NCBI GenBank assembly: GCA_910577505.1
Contig: CAJTLN010000003.1
Location: forward strand, 124,001-188,000
From: an uncultured Bacilli bacterium
GTDB lineage: Bacteria > Bacillota_I > Bacilli_A > RF39 > UBA660
Direction of reading: 5' to 3'
DNA: 64,000 nt
Shown here in pieces: positions 53,702 to 62,540 of the stretch; the stretch's first letter is position 1; each line of letters starts with the position of its first letter. The position numbers and the translations under genes are program-made. A model generated the notes under the pieces. The model ran no database searches. It saw only the letters and a list, made by a program, of their open reading frames with translations, and was not told where the DNA came from.

Positions 53702-53920
53702 TTAGTTTAATGTTTGGATAATACTACTTACTAATTCTATATCGTTAATGACATTAGAAACTTTATCTGTTATCCTTAAATTATATTTCTCTTTGATAAT
53801 CTTTTTAAAGTTTTCATAATTCTCAGGATGACGATTCAAATCCTTTATAAAATATGAGTTTTGCTTTAAATAATCCATCATTTTATCTTTTTCTAAATTA
53901 TATAAAATTATTTTTTCCAT
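53702..53920 (-). CDS. ylbE: YlbE-like small protein
   Basis: 72 residues. MMDYLKQNSYFIKDLNRHPEN and the closing VINDIELVSSIIQTLN fit the YlbE family (Bacillus YlbE, about 79 residues). The ATG overlaps the stop of the ylbD-like gene (TAAATG), the same order as in Bacillus. Function unknown. Confidence 0.75.
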   Translation of the reverse strand: MEKIILYNLEKDKMMDYLKQNSYFIKDLNRHPENYENFKKIIKEKYNLRITDKVSNVINDIELVSSIIQTLN

Positions 53921-54259
53921 TTAATCTCCAAAAAATTTTGATAGTGGTCTTTCAATACTTGGTTTTATATTATTAGTAATATTTTCCGTTGTTTTGGTAG
54001 CAAATTCGCTAAATATGTCTAATGCTTTTTGAGCTGTTTCAATATGCTTTTGAATAGAATCTGGGTCAATTCTTTCAACTATATCTGATACTTTTCTTTT
54101 AGGGGTTTTAGATGTATTATATTTAGACCAAATGTTTTTATCATCACCATATAAGTCGTATAATTCATAAAATTTTTGCCATGTCATTTCACCACTTTCA
54201 ACATAATCAGCAAGTTCTGGTTTTGTACGGACAAATTCTTTAAATTGTTCTTTACTCAT
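53921..54259 (-). CDS. ylbD: YlbD-like protein (spore-coat YlbD family)
   Basis: 112 residues. FKEFVRTKPELADYVESGE and MTWQKFYELYDLYGDD are the YlbD signature, followed by a helical tail. In Bacillus YlbD is called a putative coat protein and its gene precedes ylbE, as here. The Shine-Dalgarno AGGTGA is in the right arm of the parC terminator. Confidence 0.8.
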   Translation of the reverse strand: MSKEQFKEFVRTKPELADYVESGEMTWQKFYELYDLYGDDKNIWSKYNTSKTPKRKVSDIVERIDPDSIQKHIETAQKALDIFSEFATKTTENITNNIKPSIERPLSKFFGD

Positions 54260-54260
54260 A

Positions 54261-54303
54261 AAAAATCACCTATTAAAGCTTATGTTTAATAAGTGATTTT
54301 TTT
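54261..54303 (-). promoter_or_regulatory. parC terminator whose stem contains the ylbD Shine-Dalgarno
   Basis: 17-bp stem (54285-54301 with 54261-54277, one U-G pair in the RNA), 7-base loop. The right arm reads TTTAATAGGTGATTTTT and is followed at once by the ylbD ATG. Translation from read-through mRNA should be blocked. No clear internal promoter is seen. Confidence 0.65.
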
Positions 54304-54304
54304 A

Positions 54305-56866
54305 CTATAATTTGAAATCATCTATAAAATCATCTATTGTTAATTCTTGTGGTTGTTCTTTTTCTTTTGGAAGATTTACCTCTTCTACTTTCAAATTAGT
54401 TTCTCCTTTTTTAGTTGATTCAGATTCAGATTCGCTTAACTCGAGTTTTCTTTCAACTAAATTTGAAATTTTAAATGAATCTTCAATATCTGTTTTTGAA
54501 ATTGTGCTACCAGTTGAAGATAAATCCATTATTGGTAATTCAGTAGTTTTTAAACTCGCAAAATCGCCATCTGTCTTGATGCCTACAAGATCATGATTAT
54601 TAACTGGAATTGCGTTTATGATTTCGTAGTTAGTTGATTTTACTTTTTTAATTAAAGTAGAGCCTTTTTTAGCACGAGTCATGACATCAAGTTCACTTAT
54701 TTTAATACGTTTTGATGTATTTTTATTAGTAAATACTGCTAAATATTCATCGTATTGAGTTGGTGATACGCAAGTAACAACTTCATCGTCTTTAAGGCCA
54801 ATTCCTTTAACTCCTGATGCTTTTGCTCCTACTACTGGAATTTCTTCTGAATCAATATTTAGATAGTGTCCCGTTTTAGTTACAAAAATAGCACGTCCAT
54901 TATCTTTTACAGCTGCAACTAATTCATCATCATCTTTAATCTTCATTGCATTTACTGGTTTAGTGTAACGACTTACGATTAAATCTTCTAATTTTGTACG
55001 TTTAGTTGTACCCATTTTTGTAGTCATAATAACATTAGAGTCTTTATTGTCTAGAATCATTGCAGAGATTATTTTCTCATCAGCACTAATTTGGATTAGG
55101 TTACTAATGTGTTTACCTAGTTCTTTCCATTTAGTTTCAACAATTTCGTGAACTGGGACATATAAGTAATGTCCTAAATTAGTAAACATTAACAATGTAT
55201 CTAGAGATGTTGTACTATATAAACCGGTGATGAAATCCCCTGGTTTTAGAACTGTTTGCTCTCCACTAGAACTAACATATGATTTAAGAGGAATACGTTT
55301 TACATAACCATCATTTGTTACAACAACGATAACGTTTTCTTTTACAATCATATCTTTTGGATCAAGTTTGATTTCTGTTACTTCATCTCTAATTTCAGTA
55401 CGACGAGGATTAGCAAATTCTTTTTTGATTTCTGATAAGCTATTCTTCATTTGTTTTTTTAGAACTTCTTCATCATTAAGGATAGAATTTAGGAATTCAA
55501 TCATTTTGTTTAAGTTATTTTGTTCTTCTAATAATAGATTTATATCAGTATTAGATAAACGATATAGTTGCATTGTTACAATTGCAGTTGCTTGGACTTC
55601 TGTAAATTCAAATTGCTTCATTAAATTGGCAATTGAATCAGCCTTATTTTTAGAAGCTCTAATTGTCTTAATTATCTCATCTAAAATATCAACTGCTTTA
55701 AGAAGACCTTCAACAATATGTAATCTTTCTTTTGCCTTATTTAAGTCGTATTCTGTACGTCTTAAAATAACATCTTTTTGATGAGCTATGAAGGCATCTA
55801 GAATTTCTAAGATACCTAGTTGTTTTGGGCGACGATTTACAATTGCAACCATATTAAAGTTATAGTTTACTTGTAAGTCTGTATTTTTTAATAAGTAATT
55901 TAAGATAAGTTCAGCGTTGGCATCTTTTTTTAATTCAATTATAATCTTAGCCATATGTTCTTTATCAGAAACATCTATTACATCAGTAATACCATCAACT
56001 TTTTTATCAATTTTAATATCTTCAATTTTTTTACGTAGTTGTTCTTTTAGAACATCATAAGGTATCTCATGAATGATAATTTGATGAGTACCCTTTTCTT
56101 TAACTATCTCAGTTTTTGCTTTAACAATAACTTTACCACGTCCTGTTGTATAGGCTTGTAGCAATCCTTCTTTACCTTCTACTACTCCACCTGTTGGAAA
56201 GTCTGGGCCTTTTACAATATTTAAAATTGTATCAAGACGGCAATTAGGATTGTCGATACGATGAATCGTTGCTTCAATTACTTCACCTAAGTTATGTGGT
56301 GGAATATTTGTAGCATAACCTGCCGAAATACCAGTTGAGCCATTAACTAAAAGGTTTGGAAAATGAGCTGGTAGTACAGTTGGTTCTAGGTCTTCATCTG
56401 AATAGTTTAGCGTCATTTCAACAGCGTTACGATTGATGTCTTTTAGCATTACTTGAGCTAGTTTAGTAAGTCTTGTTTCAGTATAACGATGAGCTGCTGG
56501 ACCATCACCATCAATTGAACCATTGTTACCATGGATATCAATGAATATTTCACGCATTTTCCATGGTTGTGACATATAAATCATCGCGCCATATATTGAT
56601 GAGTCACCATGTGGATGGTATTTTCCCATGACATCTCCTACTGCTTTAGCACATTTACGATATGGCTTATCGAAAGTATTCTTATCTTCCCACATTGTAT
56701 ATAAAATTCTTCTTTGAACTGGTTTTAATCCATCACGAACATCTGGTAAGGCACGATCTTGGATGATACTTTTTGAGTATCTTCCAAAACGGTCACCCAT
56801 GATGTCTTCTAGAGTGTAATCATATATTTTTTCAATGATGTTTTTTTCTTCTTTTTTCTTTGCCAT
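54305..56866 (-). CDS. parC: DNA topoisomerase IV subunit A
   Basis: 853 residues. Winged-helix and tower domains with RALPDVRDGLKPVQRRILYTM, catalytic Tyr in AAHRYTETRLT, and NIPPHNLGEVIE. The C-terminal beta-pinwheel lacks a GyrA box (QRRGGKG), so ParC is favoured over GyrA. An acidic, Glu/Ser-rich tail (about 800-853) follows. It lies 5 bases after parE. Confidence 0.94.
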   Translation of the reverse strand: MAKKKEEKNIIEKIYDYTLEDIMGDRFGRYSKSIIQDRALPDVRDGLKPVQRRILYTMWEDKNTFDKPYRKCAKAVGDVMGKYHPHGDSSIYGAMIYMSQPWKMREIFIDIHGNNGSIDGDGPAAHRYTETRLTKLAQVMLKDINRNAVEMTLNYSDEDLEPTVLPAHFPNLLVNGSTGISAGYATNIPPHNLGEVIEATIHRIDNPNCRLDTILNIVKGPDFPTGGVVEGKEGLLQAYTTGRGKVIVKAKTEIVKEKGTHQIIIHEIPYDVLKEQLRKKIEDIKIDKKVDGITDVIDVSDKEHMAKIIIELKKDANAELILNYLLKNTDLQVNYNFNMVAIVNRRPKQLGILEILDAFIAHQKDVILRRTEYDLNKAKERLHIVEGLLKAVDILDEIIKTIRASKNKADSIANLMKQFEFTEVQATAIVTMQLYRLSNTDINLLLEEQNNLNKMIEFLNSILNDEEVLKKQMKNSLSEIKKEFANPRRTEIRDEVTEIKLDPKDMIVKENVIVVVTNDGYVKRIPLKSYVSSSGEQTVLKPGDFITGLYSTTSLDTLLMFTNLGHYLYVPVHEIVETKWKELGKHISNLIQISADEKIISAMILDNKDSNVIMTTKMGTTKRTKLEDLIVSRYTKPVNAMKIKDDDELVAAVKDNGRAIFVTKTGHYLNIDSEEIPVVGAKASGVKGIGLKDDEVVTCVSPTQYDEYLAVFTNKNTSKRIKISELDVMTRAKKGSTLIKKVKSTNYEIINAIPVNNHDLVGIKTDGDFASLKTTELPIMDLSSTGSTISKTDIEDSFKISNLVERKLELSESESESTKKGETNLKVEEVNLPKEKEQPQELTIDDFIDDFKL

Positions 56867-56871
56867 ATTAA

Positions 56872-58782
56872 TTACCTCCTAAAATTATCTTCTAATGTAA
56901 AATCAACATTTTCTTCAATCCACTCTTTACGTGGTTCAACTTTATCTCCCATAAGTACTGAGACACGTTTTTCAGCTAATGCAGCGTCTGTTATACTAAC
57001 TTTGATTAAACTACGTGTTTCTGGATTCATTGTTGTTTCATATAATTCTTCAGCATCCATTTCACCTAAACCTTTGAAACGTTGAATTTTATATGATTGC
57101 TTAATTTCTTTTTTTCTTATTTCTAATTCTTCATCTGTTGCAACATATTCTTTATATTTTCCTAAGTCAAGAGCATATAAAGGGGGATTTGCAATATATA
57201 GCATTCCAGCCTCGATTAATGGACGCATGAAACGATAGAAGAATGTTAGAAGTAAGATTTGAATATGTGCTCCGTCGTCATCGGCATCGGTCATGATGAT
57301 TACTTTACCATAGTTAGATTCACTTGGATCGAAGTCATTTCCAATTCCCGCTCCGATAGCATATGTTAATGTATTTAATTCTTCATTACTATGGATATCA
57401 TTGTTGGATGCTTTTTCACAATTTAAAACTTTACCTCTTAGAGGTAGTATTGCTTGAGTTTCGCGATTACGACCAGTTTTAGCTGATCCTCCAGCTGAAT
57501 CTCCTTCGACTAAGAATAATTCCATTTTAGAAGCATCTTTACCAGTTGCTTTAGCTAGTTTACCACTTAAGATTTTATCTTTCTTTTCTTTTCCTTTTCC
57601 ATTACGTGCTGCCTCACGAGCTTTTCTAGCCGCTTCACGAGCAATCTTACTACGAGAAGCTTTTTCAACGATTGTTAAAGCGATTTCACGGTTTTCTTCT
57701 AAGAAAAATTTCATGTTTTCATAAGTAATTTGTTCTGTTACTGTACGAGCTTCTGGTGTACCTAATTTGCCTTTTGTTTGTCCTTCAAATTGAAGTAGAT
57801 TTTCTGGAACTTTAAGATTGATTACAGCACTTAAGCCTTCTCTTACGTCTGAACCATCAAACGTAGAATCTTTACTCTTTAAAATATTATTTTCTTTCGC
57901 ATAATCATTAAAAGCTTTTGTGATACCTGATTTAAATCCTGTTTCGTGAGAACCACCATCACTAGTTTTTACATTATTAACAAATGACAAGATATTTTCG
58001 TTATATCCTTCTTGATATTGTAAAGCGATATCTACTTCTATACCTTGTTTAATTCCATTAAAGTTAATTACTTTATGTAATGTATTTTTTCCTTCATTAA
58101 TATATTCGACAAAACTAATTAAACCATTTTCATAATGATATTTGGCATTACGTGAACTTTCTTCGTCATCGATTTCAATTGTTAATCCACTAATTAAGAA
58201 AGCACTTTCTTGCATACGTTCATTTACTGTTGTAAAAGAAAAGTTAGTTGATTTGAATATTTCTGGATCAGGTTTAAAAGTTACAGTTGTACCTGTTCTA
58301 TTTGTTGACCCTACTTTTTTTAGTGGTTCTTTAACATGTCCGCCATTGTGGAATTTAATAGTATGGATTTGACCATCTTTATATATAGTTACATTCATCC
58401 ATTCTGACAAAGCATTAACAACTGAGGCACCTACACCATGTAGACCACCTGATACTTTATAACTTCCTTCTTCAAATTTACCACCAGCATGCAAAATAGT
58501 ATAAATTACTTCTGGAGTGGACATTCCGCTTTCATGTTTTCCAGTTGGAACACCACGACCATGGTCTTCAACTGATACTGAGCCATCTTTATTTAAAGAA
58601 ATTTTAATATAGTCACCAAAGCCATTGATACTTTCATCAATGGCATTATCTACTATTTCCCATATAAGATGATGAAGTCCTCGTTTATCAGTAGATCCTA
58701 TATACATACCTGGTCTTTTTCTAACGGCTTCTAAACCTTCTAATATTTTTATTGATGTTTCGTCATATGTTTTTGCTGTCAT
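56872..58782 (-). CDS. parE: DNA topoisomerase IV subunit B
   Basis: 636 residues. GHKL ATPase: VRKRPGMYIGSTDKRGLHHL, WEIVDNAIDE, DHGRGVPTG, GGLHGVGASVVN. TOPRIM: FLVEGDSAGGSAK and MTDADDDGAHI. C-terminal QRFKGLGEMDAEELYETTM. The STDKRGLHHL form and pairing with ParC identify ParE. It supplies the ATPase for chromosome decatenation. Confidence 0.96.
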   Translation of the reverse strand: MTAKTYDETSIKILEGLEAVRKRPGMYIGSTDKRGLHHLIWEIVDNAIDESINGFGDYIKISLNKDGSVSVEDHGRGVPTGKHESGMSTPEVIYTILHAGGKFEEGSYKVSGGLHGVGASVVNALSEWMNVTIYKDGQIHTIKFHNGGHVKEPLKKVGSTNRTGTTVTFKPDPEIFKSTNFSFTTVNERMQESAFLISGLTIEIDDEESSRNAKYHYENGLISFVEYINEGKNTLHKVINFNGIKQGIEVDIALQYQEGYNENILSFVNNVKTSDGGSHETGFKSGITKAFNDYAKENNILKSKDSTFDGSDVREGLSAVINLKVPENLLQFEGQTKGKLGTPEARTVTEQITYENMKFFLEENREIALTIVEKASRSKIAREAARKAREAARNGKGKEKKDKILSGKLAKATGKDASKMELFLVEGDSAGGSAKTGRNRETQAILPLRGKVLNCEKASNNDIHSNEELNTLTYAIGAGIGNDFDPSESNYGKVIIMTDADDDGAHIQILLLTFFYRFMRPLIEAGMLYIANPPLYALDLGKYKEYVATDEELEIRKKEIKQSYKIQRFKGLGEMDAEELYETTMNPETRSLIKVSITDAALAEKRVSVLMGDKVEPRKEWIEENVDFTLEDNFRR

Positions 58783-58799
58783 TCTTTTTCACCATAACT

Positions 58800-58808
58800 A
58801 GTATAACA
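58800..58808 (-). promoter_or_regulatory. Extended -10 promoter of parEC
   Basis: Minus strand TGTTATACT after a T run, identical in context to the nfo promoter. Confidence 0.55.
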
Positions 58809-58819
58809 AAAAAGAAAAT

Positions 58820-58858
58820 AAAAAAAAAGAAACTTGACGCTTCATTGTGTCAATTTTC
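58820..58858 (-). terminator. Intrinsic terminator before parE
   Basis: Arms TTGACAC (58853-58847) and GCGTCAA (58840-58834) with one mismatch, then T-rich sequence on the minus strand. Confidence 0.6.
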
Positions 58859-58877
58859 CCTTTATTTTCGGACTTTT

Positions 58878-59614
58878 TTAAAAATCATCTTCTGAATCAT
58901 ACATATCAGATATTGAATCTTTTTCTATTGCAGTTATTTCTTCGATAGTTGATTTTTCTTTTTTTTTATTATCTTTTGTTTCTTGTTTTAAAGGATTAAT
59001 TATCAACATTTCTAAACGTTTTTCTTTAGATATTTCTTTTTTTGGTTCTTCTTTTTGGGGAGTATTATTTATTGGTTTTTGTTCTGTTTTTTTGTTAAAG
59101 ATACTTAAAGAACTTTTTTCGTTATTAACTGTTTTTTTTCTTTTTCTGCAACATTTTTTGATTCTTTACTTATTTCAGAAGTTTTAGTTTTTTGATTTTC
59201 TAATTCTTTTAAATGAACTATTGCTGTATCCTCTATTTCATGAGCATCTAATATTTTTATTGGTTTAGAATCCTTATTTTCAGTAGTTCCACTTGTTTTT
59301 CTTATTACTGCCTCATCTTCTTTTTGAATTTCTTCTTCTAGGTTTTTTTTGAAATCTTCAAGATTTTTGGTTAAAACTGGCATTTCAAATGTTACATCTT
59401 CCTTAATGTTATCTGAATCAGCAGGCATTTCAAATGTTACATCTTTTACATCTTCTTCAACAATATTCTGTGGTTCTTTAGATTTTCTTGAATCTTTGAT
59501 ACCTAAAATTAATACAACAACAAATAGTAAAATTAAAATTATTGTGGCACCAATTAGGCAAGTTTGAAAATAACTATTTTCATATATTTCATCTATTATA
59601 TTAAGTATGTACAT
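58878..59614 (-). pseudogene. Single-pass membrane protein with charged tail; frameshift at an A8 tract
   Basis: The first frame (59614-59105) has one membrane helix (about 18-38) and an acidic cytoplasmic tail with a duplicated DVTFEMP segment. It runs into GAAAAAAAAC (59140-59131) and stops soon after as QLITKKVL. With one more A the frame continues 84 more codons without a stop: TVNNEKSSLSIFNKKTEQKP and on to DMYDSEDDF, stop at 58878. The downstream part has the same Lys/Glu-rich character, so one protein of about 245 residues is likely. Either the A tract has mutated, the sequence is wrong, or polymerase slippage on A8 makes both forms. Family not recognised. Confidence 0.7.
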
Positions 59615-59705
59615 TGAAGCACCCTCTTATTATTCTTTTATTATAGTATATTATAAGAATAACATAAAATGTATACAATGAACAATATAAAATTTATAAA
59701 GAAAT

Positions 59706-59735
59706 AAAAAATAACTTAAATTAATTAAGTTATTA
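59706..59735 (-). terminator. Intrinsic terminator of yneF
   Basis: Stem AATAACTTAA/TTAAGTTATT with short loop and T run, overlapping the stop codon. Confidence 0.8.
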
Positions 59736-59942
59736 TCTATATTTATTCATTTGATTCATTATTTGTTTAACTTGCTTTTGAGAAGGCTTTCTACCCATAC
59801 TACTCATCATAGCTTCTATCATTTTTTCATTAATTGGTGGGTTTTCTTCTAATTGTTTAGTAAATATTTTTTTAGTAACGAAAAAACCAATAACAAGACC
59901 AATAACAAGACCTAATAAAACATATAATATATCATATAACAT
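59733..59942 (-). CDS. yneF: YneF family (UPF0154) membrane protein
   Basis: 69 residues. One membrane helix (about 4-24) then KQLEENPPINEKMIEAMMSSMGRKPSQKQVKQIM, the UPF0154 signature. Same order tkt-sirA-yneF as in Bacillus. Function unknown in the family. Confidence 0.95.
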   Translation of the reverse strand: MLYDILYVLLGLVIGLVIGFFVTKKIFTKQLEENPPINEKMIEAMMSSMGRKPSQKQVKQIMNQMNKYR

Positions 59943-59966
59943 TTTTACACTCTCCTTTGTATGATT

Positions 59967-59995
59967 ATTTTACTAAATATTTGTTTTTTTAACAA
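59967..59995 (-). promoter_or_regulatory. Promoter of yneF
   Basis: Minus strand TTGTTA (59995-59990), 17 bases, TAAAAT (59972-59967). Confidence 0.6.
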
Positions 59996-60000
59996 GTGTT

Positions 60001-60414
60001 TTATGCTAGTTCTTCTAACCAAAAATAATCTTTATTTTTAAAATCGCAAACAAAAATATTATCTTTTCTAGTTATTGCTCTTAAAAAAGTAGGAATATTT
60101 TTGGTACTTTTTATATACATAAAACTCTTATTGATGATTAATTTAGACTTTTCTTCAGAATAATAGTCATTTATCATATGAGTATTATTAACTTTAGTAT
60201 AAGTATATTTGTTTTTATAGTATTCAAAAATATTATTATCAAGATATTCTTTGTTAAAAGTATCTCTTATTTGATAGAAAAAAGTATAGAAATATCCTAA
60301 TTCTTCTTGTTTGAGATAATAGATATTTTCAATTGCTTTATACAAATTATATGGGTTGTTTTTTGTTAATTCTTTGTAGTTTCTTTTTATTTTAAATAAA
60401 TAAAATGTTCGCAT
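60001..60414 (-). CDS. sirA: SirA-like protein (YneE position)
   Basis: 137 residues. MRTFYLFKIKRNY at the N-terminus and the size fit SirA, the small inhibitor of replication initiation that binds DnaA domain I during sporulation in Bacillus. The main support is position: between tkt and yneF exactly as in Bacillus. In a probably non-sporulating genome it would control replication in another setting. Sequence similarity beyond the N-terminus is weak by eye. GGTGAT lies in a hairpin arm. Confidence 0.6.
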   Translation of the reverse strand: MRTFYLFKIKRNYKELTKNNPYNLYKAIENIYYLKQEELGYFYTFFYQIRDTFNKEYLDNNIFEYYKNKYTYTKVNNTHMINDYYSEEKSKLIINKSFMYIKSTKNIPTFLRAITRKDNIFVCDFKNKDYFWLEELA

Positions 60415-60454
60415 TAAAAATCACCAAGATGAGTATAGCTCAAAATGGTGATTT
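60415..60454 (-). promoter_or_regulatory. tkt terminator-like hairpin holding the sirA SD, with -10 in its loop
   Basis: Minus strand arms AAATCACCA (60454-60446) and TGGTGATTT (60426-60418), 19-base loop containing TATACT (60437-60432), then TT and the ATG. Transcripts begun in the loop lack the left arm and leave the ribosome site free. Confidence 0.6.
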
Positions 60455-60466
60455 ATTTTGTCGATT

Positions 60467-62452
60467 TTAGTTTGATTTTATATTATGTTCAATTTTACTT
60501 AGAATAGTTTCATAATCAAAATGAACTTTTTCTAGAACATCTTCTTTACTTCCACTATATCCAAAAGTATCAATACCTATTGCACAGTTGCGAGATGCAA
60601 AGCGATACCAAGGTAGAGTACTTGATGCTTCTATTGTAAATACTTTTGTATTTTGAGGTATTATGCTATTTTGATATTCTTCTGTTTGAGATAAGAACAA
60701 GTCTACAGATGGCATTGAAACTACTCTAGTATCTATTCCTTTTGCTCGAAGTTCTTCACTAATTAAATATGTTGTTGTTAAGTCAATTCCTGTACTTACC
60801 AAGACGGCATCTAATCTTTGCGCTTCTTTTCTGACGATATAAGCACCTAATTTAACTTTTTCACCGCTTGTTCCATCAAGAATATGTGCTTCATCTTTAG
60901 ATAAGACAATTGAAACAGGCTTTTTATTATTAATAATATAATCCCAACACCCTATTACTTCATTGATATCAGCTGGTCTAAAAACAGTCATATTTGGGAT
61001 TGTTCTAAGCATAGCCAGTTGTTCTATAGGTTGATGAGTTGGCCCATCTTGTCCTACAGTTACAGAATCATGAGTAAAGATATAAGTTATAGGTAGATTC
61101 ATAAGTGCAGTCATACGCATTGCTGGCTTTAAGTAATCAGCAAATACTAGAAAAGTTGAACCAAATGTTCTTAAACCACTCAAAGCCATACCATTTAAGA
61201 TAGCACCCATTGCATGTTCTCTTACTCCGAATGCAATATTTCTACCTGTTGGAGTTTTTCTACCAAATTCAATGTCTTTATATAATGCTGTATGGCATGA
61301 TGTTGAAAGATCAGCACTTCCTCCTAAGAAGAATTTAGTACGATCACTAACTATATTCATCATTTTAGAATTTGATTCACGTAGTTCTTCGTTATAATCA
61401 CTTTGAATTTTAAAATTTGAACTACTAAATGTTAAATCATCATTCCCTGTTTCAAGAAAATCAAGAATTTTTTTCAAATTTGATTCTGAGAATGTCTTTT
61501 TAACTTCAGCAAAATACTTTTTCCAATTGTTGTAATTATCTTTCATTCGTGAATTAATTGACTGACGAACGAATTTAACGGCATTTTCAGTAATTTCCAT
61601 CGTATTGGTTGATATGTTATATTTTTTTCTAACATTAACCATATCATCTTTACTTAAAGGTTTACCATGAACTAGATTTTCACCTTCATGAAATGATCCA
61701 CGACCGATAACTGTCTTTATTTCAATTAATGTTGGTTTTCTGTTTACTTTAGCTCTTTCAATCGCTTTATCAATTTCACGAGTATCATTTCCTTCGCCAA
61801 CGAAATCTACTTCCCAACCCATATTCATATATTTTTGAAGAATATTTTCACTATATGTATTACTTAGTTTTCCATCTAAAGTAACATCATTTGAGTCATA
61901 TAAAACAATTAAATTATCCAGAGCATAATGTCCAGCTAGAGAGGCAGCCTCCATAGCAACGCCTTCCATTAAATCACCATCGCCACATAAACAGTAAACA
62001 TAGTAATCTAATATTTTTTGTTTAGGTATTTCTTCTTCAATTAATGCAGCTAGATATTTTTCGGACATAGCCATTCCAACGGCATTAGCTATTCCTTGAC
62101 CTAGAGGACCTGTTGATACTTCAACTCCTGGGGTTACTTTATATTCAGGATGCCCTGGTGTAATAGAGCCTATTTTTCTGAATTCGACTAAATCATCAAT
62201 TGATATGTCATATCCAGCCATAAATAACATTGCATACAAAAGAGCTGAGCCATGACCAGCAGACATAACAAAACGATCTCTATTAATCCAAGATGGATCT
62301 TTTGGATTAACTTTTAAATGATTATTATATAATGTATAAATTATTGGAGCTGCACCAAGGCAGATACCTGGATGACCACTTTTGGCATATGAAATCATAT
62401 CTAAGCTTAAAATTCTAAGACTATTTAATGAATGAACTAAGTCTGGGTTCAT
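60467..62452 (-). CDS. tkt: Transketolase
   Basis: 661 residues. SAKSGHPGICLGAA-type start, thiamine diphosphate motif CGDGDLMEGVAMEA, STGPLGQGIANAVG, and second-half FGVREHAMGAILNGMALSG, HDSVTVGQDGPTHQPIEQL. It moves two-carbon units in the pentose phosphate pathway. Promoter TTTACT-16-TATAAT with TGG ahead of the -10. Confidence 0.96.
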   Translation of the reverse strand: MNPDLVHSLNSLRILSLDMISYAKSGHPGICLGAAPIIYTLYNNHLKVNPKDPSWINRDRFVMSAGHGSALLYAMLFMAGYDISIDDLVEFRKIGSITPGHPEYKVTPGVEVSTGPLGQGIANAVGMAMSEKYLAALIEEEIPKQKILDYYVYCLCGDGDLMEGVAMEAASLAGHYALDNLIVLYDSNDVTLDGKLSNTYSENILQKYMNMGWEVDFVGEGNDTREIDKAIERAKVNRKPTLIEIKTVIGRGSFHEGENLVHGKPLSKDDMVNVRKKYNISTNTMEITENAVKFVRQSINSRMKDNYNNWKKYFAEVKKTFSESNLKKILDFLETGNDDLTFSSSNFKIQSDYNEELRESNSKMMNIVSDRTKFFLGGSADLSTSCHTALYKDIEFGRKTPTGRNIAFGVREHAMGAILNGMALSGLRTFGSTFLVFADYLKPAMRMTALMNLPITYIFTHDSVTVGQDGPTHQPIEQLAMLRTIPNMTVFRPADINEVIGCWDYIINNKKPVSIVLSKDEAHILDGTSGEKVKLGAYIVRKEAQRLDAVLVSTGIDLTTTYLISEELRAKGIDTRVVSMPSVDLFLSQTEEYQNSIIPQNTKVFTIEASSTLPWYRFASRNCAIGIDTFGYSGSKEDVLEKVHFDYETILSKIEHNIKSN

Positions 62453-62475
62453 AACATCACTCTCCTACTTTAATA

Positions 62476-62503
62476 ATTATACCAATTTTTCAGGATTAGT
62501 AAA
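62476..62503 (-). promoter_or_regulatory. Promoter of tkt
   Basis: Minus strand TTTACT (62503-62498), 16 bases, TATAAT (62481-62476), preceded by TGG. Confidence 0.7.
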
Positions 62504-62508
62504 CATTT

Positions 62509-62534
62509 AAAAAGATATATATTGCTATATATCT
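62509..62534 (-). terminator. Intrinsic terminator of the glycosyltransferase gene
   Basis: Stem GATATATA/TATATATC, 4-base loop, T run. Confidence 0.75.
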
Positions 62535-62540
62535 ATTATT

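Noticed and set aside
54312..54596. Serine-rich plus-strand open frame at the parC end
   Set aside because: Antisense of the acidic ParC tail; no start signals.
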